Source of the DNA: an uncultured Eubacteriales bacterium
Lineage (GTDB): Bacteria > Bacillota > Clostridia > Oscillospirales > QAKW01
Direction: 5' to 3'
Assembly: GCA_934378025.1 (NCBI GenBank)
Contig: CAKRPM010000078.1
Coordinates: 1 to 6,263 of the forward strand
Length of the DNA: 6,263 nt
Position numbers and translations under genes: made by a program. A model generated the notes under the pieces. That model searched no databases. It saw only the letters and a program-made list of their open reading frames with translations, and was not told the DNA's origin. Below are positions 1 to 5,845 of this stretch, in pieces (position 1 is the first letter of the stretch; the number at the start of each line of letters is the position of its first letter).

Positions 1-722
1 GACTGCTCGGGCGTGTAGCTTGCCCAGGTTTGATACAGCGCCATGTATTGAGCGAGGTTTTCACGCAGCACCGGGCCGTGCAGCGGACAAATCATGTTGA
101 TTTTCAGCCCCGCCGCCTTTTTCAGCAGCGCCGTCGCCTGCGCGCCGTATTTGCCCACGATCCCGATATAATACCGTCTGGCCTCCTCCGTCCAGTCACT
201 CGTCTCTTTTTGTGCGCCGAATTTTCCAAAGGCGTCCGCCGAGAAAAGGATGCCCTCCGTTTCCTCAAAGCTGACCATCACCTCCGGCCAGTGCACCATG
301 GGCGCCGCAATAAAACGCAGCGTGTGCCGTCCCAGCTTCAGCGTGTCCCCTTCCCCGACCACCACACGGCGATCGGCATATTCATTGCCGAAAAACTGCC
401 TCATCATGGCAAACGCCTTGGCGCCCGCCACCACCTTGGCCGCGGGATATGCCGTTAAAAAGCGGTCGATCCCCGCGCTGTGATCGGGCTCCATGTGATG
501 GACGATCAGATAATCGGGCGCACGCCCCTGCAGCAGCTTTTCAATATTTTCCAGCCACTCCGACACAAACTTCGCGTCCACCGTATCGGTCACCGCTGTT
601 TTTTCATCCATTATAATATAGGAATTATACAGCATGCCCTGCGGCACTTGATATTGTCCCTCAAACAAATCGATGTTTCGATCCGTCACACCGACATAGC
701 GGATATCCTTTGTAATATTCAT
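1..722 (-). CDS. fprA: FprA-type flavodiiron protein, N-terminal diiron domain (partial, C-terminus off window)
   Basis: Reads leftward from ATG at 722-720; the first 240 residues are visible. Flavodiiron proteins are cytosolic enzymes that reduce O2 to water and/or NO to N2O with electrons from rubredoxin, protecting anaerobes from oxygen or nitrosative stress. The metallo-beta-lactamase-like diiron domain is clear: the ligand motif H-M-E-P-D-H at residues 76-81, a further ligand His144 in MVHWPEVM, Asp163 in SADAFG and His214 in CPLHGPVLR. All expected metal ligands are present. Family members are about 390-400 residues, so the FMN-binding flavodoxin domain must lie beyond position 1. The start is supported by AGGAG eight bases upstream and by a promoter just behind it. 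Whether an extra rubredoxin domain is fused at the C-terminus, and whether O2 or NO is the main substrate, cannot be told from this half. Confidence 0.95.
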   Translation of the reverse strand, partial: MNITKDIRYVGVTDRNIDLFEGQYQVPQGMLYNSYIIMDEKTAVTDTVDAKFVSEWLENIEKLLQGRAPDYLIVHHMEPDHSAGIDRFLTAYPAAKVVAGAKAFAMMRQFFGNEYADRRVVVGEGDTLKLGRHTLRFIAAPMVHWPEVMVSFEETEGILFSADAFGKFGAQKETSDWTEEARRYYIGIVGKYGAQATALLKKAAGLKINMICPLHGPVLRENLAQYMALYQTWASYTPEQ

Positions 723-754
723 AACATTCACTCCTAATAAAATCAAGTATCAAT

Positions 755-783
755 AGTATACCACGTTTTTTCCGTAGGTTCAA
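755..783 (-). promoter_or_regulatory. Sigma-A-type promoter of the flavodiiron gene
   Basis: On the minus strand, TTGAAC (783-778) is followed by a 17-base spacer and TATACT (760-755). The -10 is preceded by TG-N (TGGTATACT), an extended -10 element. Transcription would start near 748, leaving a leader of about 25 bases that contains the AGGAG ribosome-binding site. The match is by eye to the sigma-A consensus. Confidence 0.7.
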
Positions 784-799
784 GACATTTTTTGTCCTA

Positions 800-829
800 T
801 TGACAATATGATATATCATGGTATACAAT
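800..829 (+). promoter_or_regulatory. Sigma-A-type promoter of the permease gene
   Basis: A perfect TTGACA (800-805) is followed by TACAAT (824-829, five of six matches, 18-base spacer). The overlapping TATACA (822-827, 16-base spacer) is preceded by TG-N and is an alternative -10. The start point would be near 836, with a leader of about 60 bases. The spacer holds a perfect 12-base palindrome, ATGATATATCAT (808-819), which could be an operator. Confidence 0.75.
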
Positions 830-835
830 ATATAT

Positions 836-858
836 CAGTTGTTCTTATGGAACAATTG
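836..858 (+). promoter_or_regulatory. Dyad at the permease transcription start (operator or leader hairpin)
   Basis: CAGTTGTTC and GAACAATTG form 9-base arms around the loop TTATG, with one G-T mismatch. The dyad begins almost exactly at the predicted start point (+1 to about +23). In DNA this is a classical repressor site position; in RNA it would be a short 5' hairpin that could stabilise the transcript. There is no T-run after it, so it is not a terminator. Nothing in the sequence names the regulator. Confidence 0.5.
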
Positions 859-895
859 ATAAATCTTATACATAAAAACGGGGGAAACGCAACGT

Positions 896-2287
896 ATGGA
901 ACATCAACTGAAGAAAAAATACGGGCTGTTCACGGCCATCTGCATGGTGGTGGGAATCGTGATCGGTTCGGGCGTCTTTTTCAAGGCGCAAACCATTCTG
1001 CAAAAAACGGACGGCAACATGAGTATCGGAATTCTTGCCTGGCTGATCGGCGGGGGGATCATGCTGGTATGTATTCTTGCTTTTTCCGCCATGGCGCAGA
1101 AATACGAAAAAATCAACGGCATTGTGGACTATGCCGAGGCCACGGTCGGGCGGGGATACGCTTATTCGGTGGGCTGGTTTATGTCCGCGATTTACTATCC
1201 GTCCATGACCTCGGTGCTGGCCTGGCTCAGCGCCCGATACACACTGGCGTTTATCACCTCCTGCTTTCCGTCTTTTCCGCTGGTCATCCCGGCGGCCGAG
1301 GGCGGTTGCCTGATCGGACCGGAATGTATGATTTTAACGCTGTTATATCTGGTTCTGGCCTATGTAATCAACGCTCTGTCCCCGAAAATGGGCGGCAAAC
1401 TGCAAAACGGCACCACCGTCATCAAGCTGATTCCGCTGGCGCTGATGGCCGTGGTGGGCATCCTGGTCGGTCTGTTCAGTCCGACGCACCTATTAGCTGA
1501 AAATTTTGCGCACGCCATGCCCGCCGGTGCGGAAAGTACGCCGCATCTTTTGCTCTCCGCCGTATGTGCTACGGCGTTTGCCTATGAGGGCTGGATCATC
1601 GCCACCACCATCAATGCCGAACTGAAAAACGCCAAGCGCAATCTGCCCCGCGCCTTGATCCTCGGCGGCATTATCGTCATGAGCGTATATATTTTCTATT
1701 TTGTCGGCGTGGCCGGCGGCGCGGACGTGGACACCCTGATGAATCAAGGCGCCACCAGCGCTTTTACCAATGTATTCGGCAATCTGTTCGGCAATGTTTT
1801 AAATCTGTTTATCGCAATTTCCTGTCTGGGCACCACCAACGGCCTGATGTTGGGCTGCTGCCGCGGCTTTTATTCGCTCGCGGCGCGCGGCGAGGGACCC
1901 CGCCCGAAAACCTACGCCCATGTCGACCCCAATACCAATATGCCGACCAACGCCTCCCTGTTAGGGCTGCTGGCCTGCGCGCTGTGGGGCACCTATTTTT
2001 ATCTTTCCAATTTGACGGGCACCTGGTCGGGGATCTTTTGGTTTGACTCTTCCGAGCTTCCCATTATCACCATCTACGCTTTCTATATTCCCATCTTTAT
2101 TCGCTTTATGATCATCGCCAAAAAAGAGTCGGCCTGGCGCCGCTATGTTTTGCCGTCGCTGGCCGTGCTGGGATCGCTGTTTATGATCTACGCCTGTATT
2201 GTCGGTCATAAAATGGAAAATGTTTGGTATCTGATCGTTTTTGCCGCCATTATGCTCCTCGGGCTTTACTTTTATAAAAAGAAATAA
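896..2287 (+). CDS. APC-superfamily amino acid permease (LAT/SteT-like)
   Basis: A 463-residue integral membrane protein that should move amino acids across the cytoplasmic membrane by proton symport or by exchange. TM1 carries the APC substrate-binding motif GSGVF (residues 24-28). TM6 with FAYEGW (228-233) leads into the cytoplasmic loop ELKNAKRNLPRA (242-253), a hallmark of the LAT/SteT-type branch. Hydrophobic segments throughout fit about 12 helices, and the length matches the family (SteT of Bacillus subtilis is about 440). The ATG at 896 has GGGGGAA (880-886) nine bases upstream and lies behind a good promoter. The protein ends in a KKK tail and is followed at once by a strong terminator, so it is monocistronic. 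It diverges from the flavodiiron gene. The substrate cannot be assigned; a serine/threonine or other neutral amino acid exchanger is only a guess from branch resemblance. Confidence 0.92.
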   Translation: MEHQLKKKYGLFTAICMVVGIVIGSGVFFKAQTILQKTDGNMSIGILAWLIGGGIMLVCILAFSAMAQKYEKINGIVDYAEATVGRGYAYSVGWFMSAIYYPSMTSVLAWLSARYTLAFITSCFPSFPLVIPAAEGGCLIGPECMILTLLYLVLAYVINALSPKMGGKLQNGTTVIKLIPLALMAVVGILVGLFSPTHLLAENFAHAMPAGAESTPHLLLSAVCATAFAYEGWIIATTINAELKNAKRNLPRALILGGIIVMSVYIFYFVGVAGGADVDTLMNQGATSAFTNVFGNLFGNVLNLFIAISCLGTTNGLMLGCCRGFYSLAARGEGPRPKTYAHVDPNTNMPTNASLLGLLACALWGTYFYLSNLTGTWSGIFWFDSSELPIITIYAFYIPIFIRFMIIAKKESAWRRYVLPSLAVLGSLFMIYACIVGHKMENVWYLIVFAAIMLLGLYFYKKK

Positions 2288-2301
2288 GGCTCCGTCCCAC
2301 G

Positions 2302-2344
2302 AAAGCAGCACCGCACAGTCTTGTGCGGTGCTGCTTTTCTTTGC
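2302..2344 (+). terminator. Intrinsic terminator of the permease gene
   Basis: GCAGCACCGCACA (2305-2317) pairs perfectly with TGTGCGGTGCTGC (2322-2334) around the loop GTCT. Flanking A-T pairs extend the stem to 2302-2337, and TTTTCTTT follows. It lies 14 bases after the stop codon. Confidence 0.95.
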
Positions 2345-2760
2345 GCACCCTGCGGCCGTGCCTTATTTTTCTCTCCCAAAACCCAAAGCGCCCTTTCGCG
2401 CATTGCCCCTTTTCTTTTCGCCGCCTGCCGCTTTCCGCACTTCTTTCCCCCGTCGCTTTCTTTTTCACCCGCCTTTTTCCGTCTGTTTTTTTGCTCGTCC
2501 CTTTTCTTTTTTGCCTTTCTGCCCCTTGTCGCCCACGCTGCTTGTCTGCTTTTTTACCGACACTTTTCCCTGACCGCCCTTTGCTATCGGACTGTCCTTT
2601 TTTGTCTGCTCCTTTCTGCCCATCCGCCGCTTGCCGCCCGCACTCTTTTCTACCGTCCTCTTTTTGCTCGACCGTCTTTTGCAACCTGTCACTTTTTCTC
2701 CTGTCTTTTCGGTGCGGCAAAGGAGCTGCGTTTTCTGTTTTTACGTTTTTATTTTACGCT
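2341..2760. other. Gene-free pyrimidine-rich tract (plus strand)
   Basis: I see no convincing gene between the permease terminator and the collagen-like gene. By hand count about 76% of the bases at 2341-2760 are C or T on the plus strand, with a peak near 88% at 2461-2520. Reading frames stay open on both strands because stop codons need A on one strand or T on the other at the right places, and such composition rarely supplies them. The frames give only low-complexity F/L/C/P/S-rich (plus) or K/R/G-rich (minus) peptides and overlap the terminator. Short direct repeats recur, for example TTTTTGCTCG at 2488-2497 and 2661-2670, and TTGTCTGCT at 2542-2550 and 2602-2610. Its function is unknown. 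Confidence 0.75.
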
Positions 2761-2883
2761 CTGAAAAATGCTCGCCGTTTTTTTAAAAAAGGCCTGATTT
2801 TTCCCGATGATGCGGGCAAAAAGTGGGAATTTTACAGCCGATCACTCCGTTTTCGGAACTTTGTCCCCTTTTTGGCGGACGCG

Positions 2884-2892
2884 CATAGAATA
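2884..2892 (+). promoter_or_regulatory. Candidate mother-cell sigma (E/K-type) -10 element of the collagen-like gene
   Basis: CATAGAATA is an exact match to CATANNNTA, the -10 consensus of sigma-K (shared in part with sigma-E) in Bacillus and clostridia. It lies 29 bases upstream of the ATG, a fitting distance. A convincing -35 (AC for sigma-K, ATA for sigma-E) is not seen at the usual spacing. The overlapping TAGAAT (2886-2891) could instead be a sigma-A -10, but its only -35 candidate, TTGTCC (2861-2866), is weak and 19 bases away. Confidence 0.4.
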
Positions 2893-2921
2893 AATACGTA
2901 ACCATATTTTTATAGGGAGAA

Positions 2922-4214
2922 ATGTACAAAGTGAATTGCTATAACAATCAACCGTCAAGAAACCATTGTTCCTCCTGCGAGGGCGGCACTTATGTTACGA
3001 TCCAAGGGCCGATGGGGCCGAGAGGCCCCGAGGGCCCTGCCGGTGAACCCGGGCCCCGCGGCGAAAGAGGCCCGATGGGGCCCCGCGGACTGCGCGGTGA
3101 GAGCGGCTGCCCGGGACCGATGGGACCCCGCGGTGCAACAGGACCTGCCGGCATGCGCGGGCCGCAAGGCGTGCGCGGAGATGTCGGCCCGAAAGGAGAA
3201 CCCGGCGTCATGGGCGTGCAGGGCGTTCAAGGAAATCCGGGTCCCGTCGGCCCGAAAGGAGACCGCGGGCCGATCGGACCCAAGGGCGATCCGGGTCCGG
3301 CCGGACCGGTGGGGCCGAAAGGAGAACGTGGTGAACCCGGTATGCGCGGCCCGGCCGGTGAACAAGGACCGGTCGGCGAACAGGGACCGCAAGGCGAGAT
3401 CGGCCCGCAAGGTGTGCAAGGTGATCCCGGTGCGCAGGGTGAACAAGGCGAAAAGGGCGACAAAGGCGATCCCGGTGAACAGGGTGAGCGCGGCGAAAAA
3501 GGTGACAAAGGCGATCCCGGTGAACAGGGTGAGCGCGGCGAAAAGGGCGACAAAGGCGATCCCGGTGCGCAGGGTGAGCAAGGCGAAAAGGGCGACAAAG
3601 GTGATCCCGGCGAACAGGGCGAGCAAGGCGAAAAGGGTGAAAAAGGCGATCCCGGTGCGCAGGGTGAGCAAGGCGAAAAGGGCGACAAAGGTGATCCCGG
3701 TGAAACGCCGGAAATTACGGTGGTGCAAAACACACCGACCGATTACCGTCTGAATTTTCAAACCTCTGCGCAAAGCGTCACCACCCCCAATTTGATTCCG
3801 CCGCTGACGGAATATCACGTAAATCTCTCCACCGCGGGCAGCACGCTGAACATTCCGCTGGATCAACTGATTTTAACCTACCGGTACGCCTCCGCGACCT
3901 CTTTAAAAATCAGCATTGCCCCCAAAGACCAGCCGATTTTAACCGATATGCGCCGTTCCACCATTTACGGTTCGGGCGCCATCGAGGTGCAAACCTTCGA
4001 CAATACTACGGTGTCCAAAGAAGTCGTACTGGACAGTATCATTTACAGTCAATCGCAGGAAGAACACACCATGAAAATTCGTCAGCAAAATCCTCAAACA
4101 ATGCTCTGGTCGCTGTGCGAAATTCATTCGTTCATTTCTGCCGGCGGCGCAAGAACCTCCGTATGGGTGCAATGGAGCGAAAATAACGTTTCCTACACTG
4201 CCCCGCAAGCATAA
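2922..4214 (+). CDS. Collagen-like protein with tandem Gly-X-Y repeats, possible spore-surface protein
   Basis: A 430-residue protein in three parts. Residues 1-28 are a short polar N-terminus with Cys6, Cys16 and Cys19 and no hydrophobic signal peptide. Residues 29-262 are about 77 uninterrupted Gly-X-Y triplets ending in G-E-T; the first half is rich in GPxGPxG triplets, the second is charged ([12 protein letters not shown]). Such triplets form a collagen triple helix, and KGD/KGE sequences are known to stabilise bacterial collagens that lack hydroxyproline. Cys63 sits inside the helix. Residues 263-430 are a beta-strand-rich domain with Cys399, possibly the trimerisation domain, which I do not recognise. 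There is no LPXTG motif. The layout (Cys-containing N-terminus, GPMGPRG start, globular C-terminus) resembles BclA-type exosporium proteins of Clostridioides and Bacillus, but no homology is proven. AGGGAGA lies only two bases before ATG 2922; the in-frame GTG at 2931 is an alternative start, 11 bases from the GGAG. Confidence 0.9.
   Translation: MYKVNCYNNQPSRNHCSSCEGGTYVTIQGPMGPRGPEGPAGEPGPRGERGPMGPRGLRGESGCPGPMGPRGATGPAGMRGPQGVRGDVGPKGEPGVMGVQGVQGNPGPVGPKGDRGPIGPKGDPGPAGPVGPKGERGEPGMRGPAGEQGPVGEQGPQGEIGPQGVQGDPGAQGEQGEKGDKGDPGEQGERGEKGDKGDPGEQGERGEKGDKGDPGAQGEQGEKGDKGDPGEQGEQGEKGEKGDPGAQGEQGEKGDKGDPGETPEITVVQNTPTDYRLNFQTSAQSVTTPNLIPPLTEYHVNLSTAGSTLNIPLDQLILTYRYASATSLKISIAPKDQPILTDMRRSTIYGSGAIEVQTFDNTTVSKEVVLDSIIYSQSQEEHTMKIRQQNPQTMLWSLCEIHSFISAGGARTSVWVQWSENNVSYTAPQA
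3429..3698 (+). repeat. Six tandem 45-bp units encoding a 15-residue collagen repeat
   Basis: Six head-to-tail 45-base units encode residues 170-259 with the pattern G(A/E)QGE(Q/R)GEKG(D/E)KGDP. The unit order by protein is A-B-B-A-C-A. Units 4 (3564-3608) and 6 (3654-3698) are identical at every base, and units 2 and 3 differ at two bases. This points to recent duplication or recombination, and the copy number probably varies between strains. Any change by whole units keeps the frame and the Gly-X-Y register. Confidence 0.95.
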
Positions 4215-4227
4215 CAACCAAATCTTC

Positions 4228-4265
4228 TCCTCCCGCGGCTGTTTCTCGCCGCGGGAGGATTTTTT
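4228..4265 (+). terminator. Intrinsic terminator of the collagen-like gene
   Basis: TCCTCCCGCGGC (4228-4239) pairs perfectly over 12 bases with GCCGCGGGAGGA (4248-4259) around an 8-base loop, followed by six T (4260-4265). It lies 13 bases after the stop codon. Confidence 0.95.
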
Positions 4266-4316
4266 GGACCGAAATTCCAAAAAGGCCGTATTTACAAAGG
4301 GAGCGCACATACGCCC

Positions 4317-4347
4317 GCGGCAAATTTTCGCATTGCATTTTTGCCGC
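4317..4347. repeat. Inverted repeat between convergent genes
   Basis: GCGGCAAA (4317-4324) is complementary to TTTGCCGC (4340-4347) with a 15-base loop. No T-run follows on either strand, so it is not a convincing terminator. Otherwise I see nothing in the stretch between the collagen gene terminator and the holin terminator. Confidence 0.3.
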
Positions 4348-4396
4348 TGTATTTAAAGCGATGCGTCCTTGAAAGCGCGCATTTTCCCCTATACTC

Positions 4397-4432
4397 AAAA
4401 AAAGCTGACCCCGGTACAATACCAAGGTCAGC
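4397..4432 (-). terminator. Intrinsic terminator of the holin gene
   Basis: On the minus strand GCTGACCTTGGTA (4432-4420) pairs with TACCGGGGTCAGC (4416-4404), 13 base pairs with two G-U wobbles and the loop TTG. Seven T follow (4403-4397). It lies about 60 bases after the holin stop codon. Confidence 0.9.
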
Positions 4433-4492
4433 GATAAAACATTTTTTTTCAGCAATTTAATGCAGCGCCGCTTTTTTCTGCGGTACCCTCTC

Positions 4493-4981
4493 TTATTGCG
4501 GGTCGGTGGGCTTTTGCGGCGGTTCTGCCTGTGCCGTGTTGTCTGCGTCCTTTGTGTCCTTTGCGTCGTTTTCGCCTTTTTTGCGTCCTTTGAGCAGGGC
4601 GATTCCGTTGGTGATCACATCCGGCAGCGGCAATCCCATCAGTCCGGCATATTCCACAATGCTCAGCAACTCGTTGACGGCAAAGCCGATTACTGCGACG
4701 TCGCGAATATACGTGGTGCCCAAGGCCAAATCCAATCGGTGCGCCACCAAAACGAACAGTAAAATCATGCCCTTTTTGGCCAGGCCTTTCAGCCCCGCGC
4801 GACTTTCCGGGGCGCCGCTCTCGCTTTTTTTGCTTTTGCGGAAAACGCCCGCCAGCAACAGACCCGAGCCCCAGTCCGCCGCCATTAAAATCAAAAGGGT
4901 CAGCAGCATTGGGCTGCTGCCGCCGAATAAGGTGGTCAAAAAACCGCCGACGGCACCGGCCGTAACACCAATCCATTCCAT
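4493..4981 (-). CDS. Phage-type holin, toxin secretion/phage lysis family (TcdE-like)
   Basis: A 162-residue small membrane protein. Holins of this family oligomerise in the cytoplasmic membrane and open lesions that let lysins or toxins out; TcdE of Clostridioides difficile is a member. Visible family features: an N-terminal hydrophobic segment, then LLTLLILMAADWGSGLLLAG (residues 26-45) with the conserved Asp-x-x-(S/T)-G, a Lys-rich loop (48-70), a helix at 71-84, the NELLSIVEYAGLMGLPLP block (103-120), and a hydrophilic charged tail (131-162). The ATG at 4981-4979 has GGGAG (4996-4992) ten bases upstream. The gene has its own promoter and terminator and no endolysin or other phage gene beside it here, so it is an orphan holin, either a prophage remnant or a domesticated gene. 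The acidic, Pro-rich tail is longer than in many relatives. Family assignment is firm; role is not. Confidence 0.88.
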   Translation of the reverse strand: MEWIGVTAGAVGGFLTTLFGGSSPMLLTLLILMAADWGSGLLLAGVFRKSKKSESGAPESRAGLKGLAKKGMILLFVLVAHRLDLALGTTYIRDVAVIGFAVNELLSIVEYAGLMGLPLPDVITNGIALLKGRKKGENDAKDTKDADNTAQAEPPQKPTDPQ

Positions 4982-5005
4982 GCTTTTTCAGCTCCCGTTT
5001 TATAG

Positions 5006-5023
5006 GATCGGCGCCCACCGATC
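5006..5023 (-). promoter_or_regulatory. Leader hairpin upstream of the holin ribosome-binding site
   Basis: GATCGG and CCGATC form a perfect 6-base inverted repeat around a 6-base loop, ten bases before the Shine-Dalgarno sequence in the predicted leader. Its minus-strand sequence, ATCGGTG to GCGCCGATCC, recurs in the leader of the SGNH hydrolase gene. Function is not known. Confidence 0.4.
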
Positions 5024-5040
5024 GGCAGACGCCTCCCTAC

Positions 5041-5070
5041 ACTATATGCAAAAAACCTGAAAAGTATGAA
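5041..5070 (-). promoter_or_regulatory. Promoter of the holin gene, sigma-A or sigma-E-like
   Basis: On the minus strand the sigma-A reading is TTCATA (5070-5065), an 18-base spacer and TATAGT (5046-5041). The same bases fit the sigma-E pattern of Bacillus (KMATATT, 14-15 bases, CATACAMT): TCATACT, 14 bases, CATATAGT (5048-5041). The two readings overlap and cannot be told apart by eye. The predicted leader is about 50 bases. Confidence 0.5.
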
Positions 5071-5105
5071 AAAGCGCAACTCTTCCGCCGATGACCCCAC
5101 CTGAT

Positions 5106-5132
5106 AAAAAAGGGGACGGAAAATCCGCCCCC
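5106..5132 (-). terminator. Intrinsic terminator of the SGNH hydrolase gene
   Basis: On the minus strand GGGGGCGGA (5132-5124) pairs with TCCGTCCCC (5120-5112), nine pairs with one G-U, loop TTT, then six T (5111-5106). It starts 11 bases after the stop codon and separates this gene from the holin. Confidence 0.93.
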
Positions 5133-5143
5133 GTTTTGTCACC

Positions 5144-5815
5144 TCAGCACGCCGCAAAGCGCTTTAGTTCCTGCTCAATTTTGTCATGTCCCGCCTGCGT
5201 GGGGTGAATCCCGTCCTCACAAAGCAGCGCCTTGTAGTTGTGATCCAGCAAAAAGGAGCGCCGCAAATCCAAAATCTCACACCCGTTGCGCAGCGCCGCC
5301 TGCTCCACCAAATGACTGTAATACTCCTGCCAACGGTACAGCATGCTTTCGTCGCCCAACCAGCGAAGAATATTCTCGCGGTTCAAATTGCGGGATATCC
5401 AGGCCAGATATTTTTCCGCGTCAATGGGGATCAGGGTCGACAGCACCACTCGCGCGCCCTTTTCCCTTGCCATGGCGATGGCCAGGTCGTATTGCCCGGC
5501 AAACTCTTTTTCCGGTGTGTTGGGCAAAAACTCTCCCGTGGGATCGGCGCTGATTTTCGACCAGTCAAAGTCCGAATCGTTCCCGCCGTACTCCAGCAGA
5601 CAAACGGTGTCGCCGTTGATATCGCTTTCATTTTGCCCGAGGATCCGCAGCCCCTTGTCAATGGTCGCCCCCATCTTGGAACGATTGCGCACCGAAAAAT
5701 CCGCGCGCTCCAAAGTTTCAAATTTATGATCACGGCATAATCTGTATTTGCGGCACTGCGCGTCATACATTACGCCCTTTAAAATCGAATCGCCGAAAAT
5801 TTGTAAAGTTTTCAT
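5144..5815 (-). CDS. SGNH/GDSL-family hydrolase (esterase or lipase-like)
   Basis: A 223-residue protein with the SGNH fold. SGNH hydrolases cleave esters (acyl or acetyl groups on lipids, sugars or thioesters) with a Ser-His-Asp triad and a Gly and Asn in the oxyanion hole. Block I is FGDSILKG with nucleophile Ser10, block II has Gly49 in SKMGAT, block III is GGND with Asn79, and block V is DGIHP with Asp201 and His204. All catalytic residues are present. There is no signal peptide or membrane segment, so it is probably cytosolic. ATG 5815 was chosen because AGGAG (5830-5826) lies ten bases upstream and it starts directly before the GDS block; the frame stays open upstream to TTG 5950, but that lies inside the promoter. 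The true substrate is unknown; deacylation of a sugar or lipid is the most that can be said. Confidence 0.9.
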   Translation of the reverse strand: MKTLQIFGDSILKGVMYDAQCRKYRLCRDHKFETLERADFSVRNRSKMGATIDKGLRILGQNESDINGDTVCLLEYGGNDSDFDWSKISADPTGEFLPNTPEKEFAGQYDLAIAMAREKGARVVLSTLIPIDAEKYLAWISRNLNRENILRWLGDESMLYRWQEYYSHLVEQAALRNGCEILDLRRSFLLDHNYKALLCEDGIHPTQAGHDKIEQELKRFAAC

Positions 5816-5845
5816 AAAAAGTGCTCTCCTCTCCGCCCCGGGGGG

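Noticed and set aside
836..895. T-box or amino acid riboswitch in the permease leader
   Set aside because: The leader is only about 60 bases, with one short hairpin, no antiterminator/terminator pair and no T-box sequence.
808..1500. 230-residue plus-strand frame overlapping the permease
   Set aside because: It starts in the permease promoter and runs out of frame through the permease, which has clear APC-family motifs.
2250..2901. Several long open frames on both strands across the pyrimidine-rich tract, for example 2323-2901 (plus) and 2250-2720 (minus)
   Set aside because: They are open because of base composition, give low-complexity F/L/C/P/S-rich or K/R/G-rich peptides, overlap the permease terminator or gene end, and lack credible ribosome-binding sites.
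3429..3698. Repeat array considered as a CRISPR array
   Set aside because: The units are contiguous, with no unique spacers, are 45 bases long and lie in frame within a collagen coding region.
2955..3866. 303-residue open frame antisense to the collagen-like gene, and shorter ones at 3227-3733 and 2990-3211
   Set aside because: They are by-products of the repetitive Gly-X-Y codons; the peptides are simple mirror repeats, and the sense frame has the promoter, domains and terminator.
4493..4981. Prophage region
   Set aside because: A holin alone, with no integrase, structural, lysin or attachment-site sequence in the window, does not support a prophage call.
4460..5060. Plus-strand frames opposite the holin and the 189-residue minus-strand frame 4449-5018
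   Set aside because: They are shadows of the holin, whose frame carries the transmembrane pattern and family motifs.
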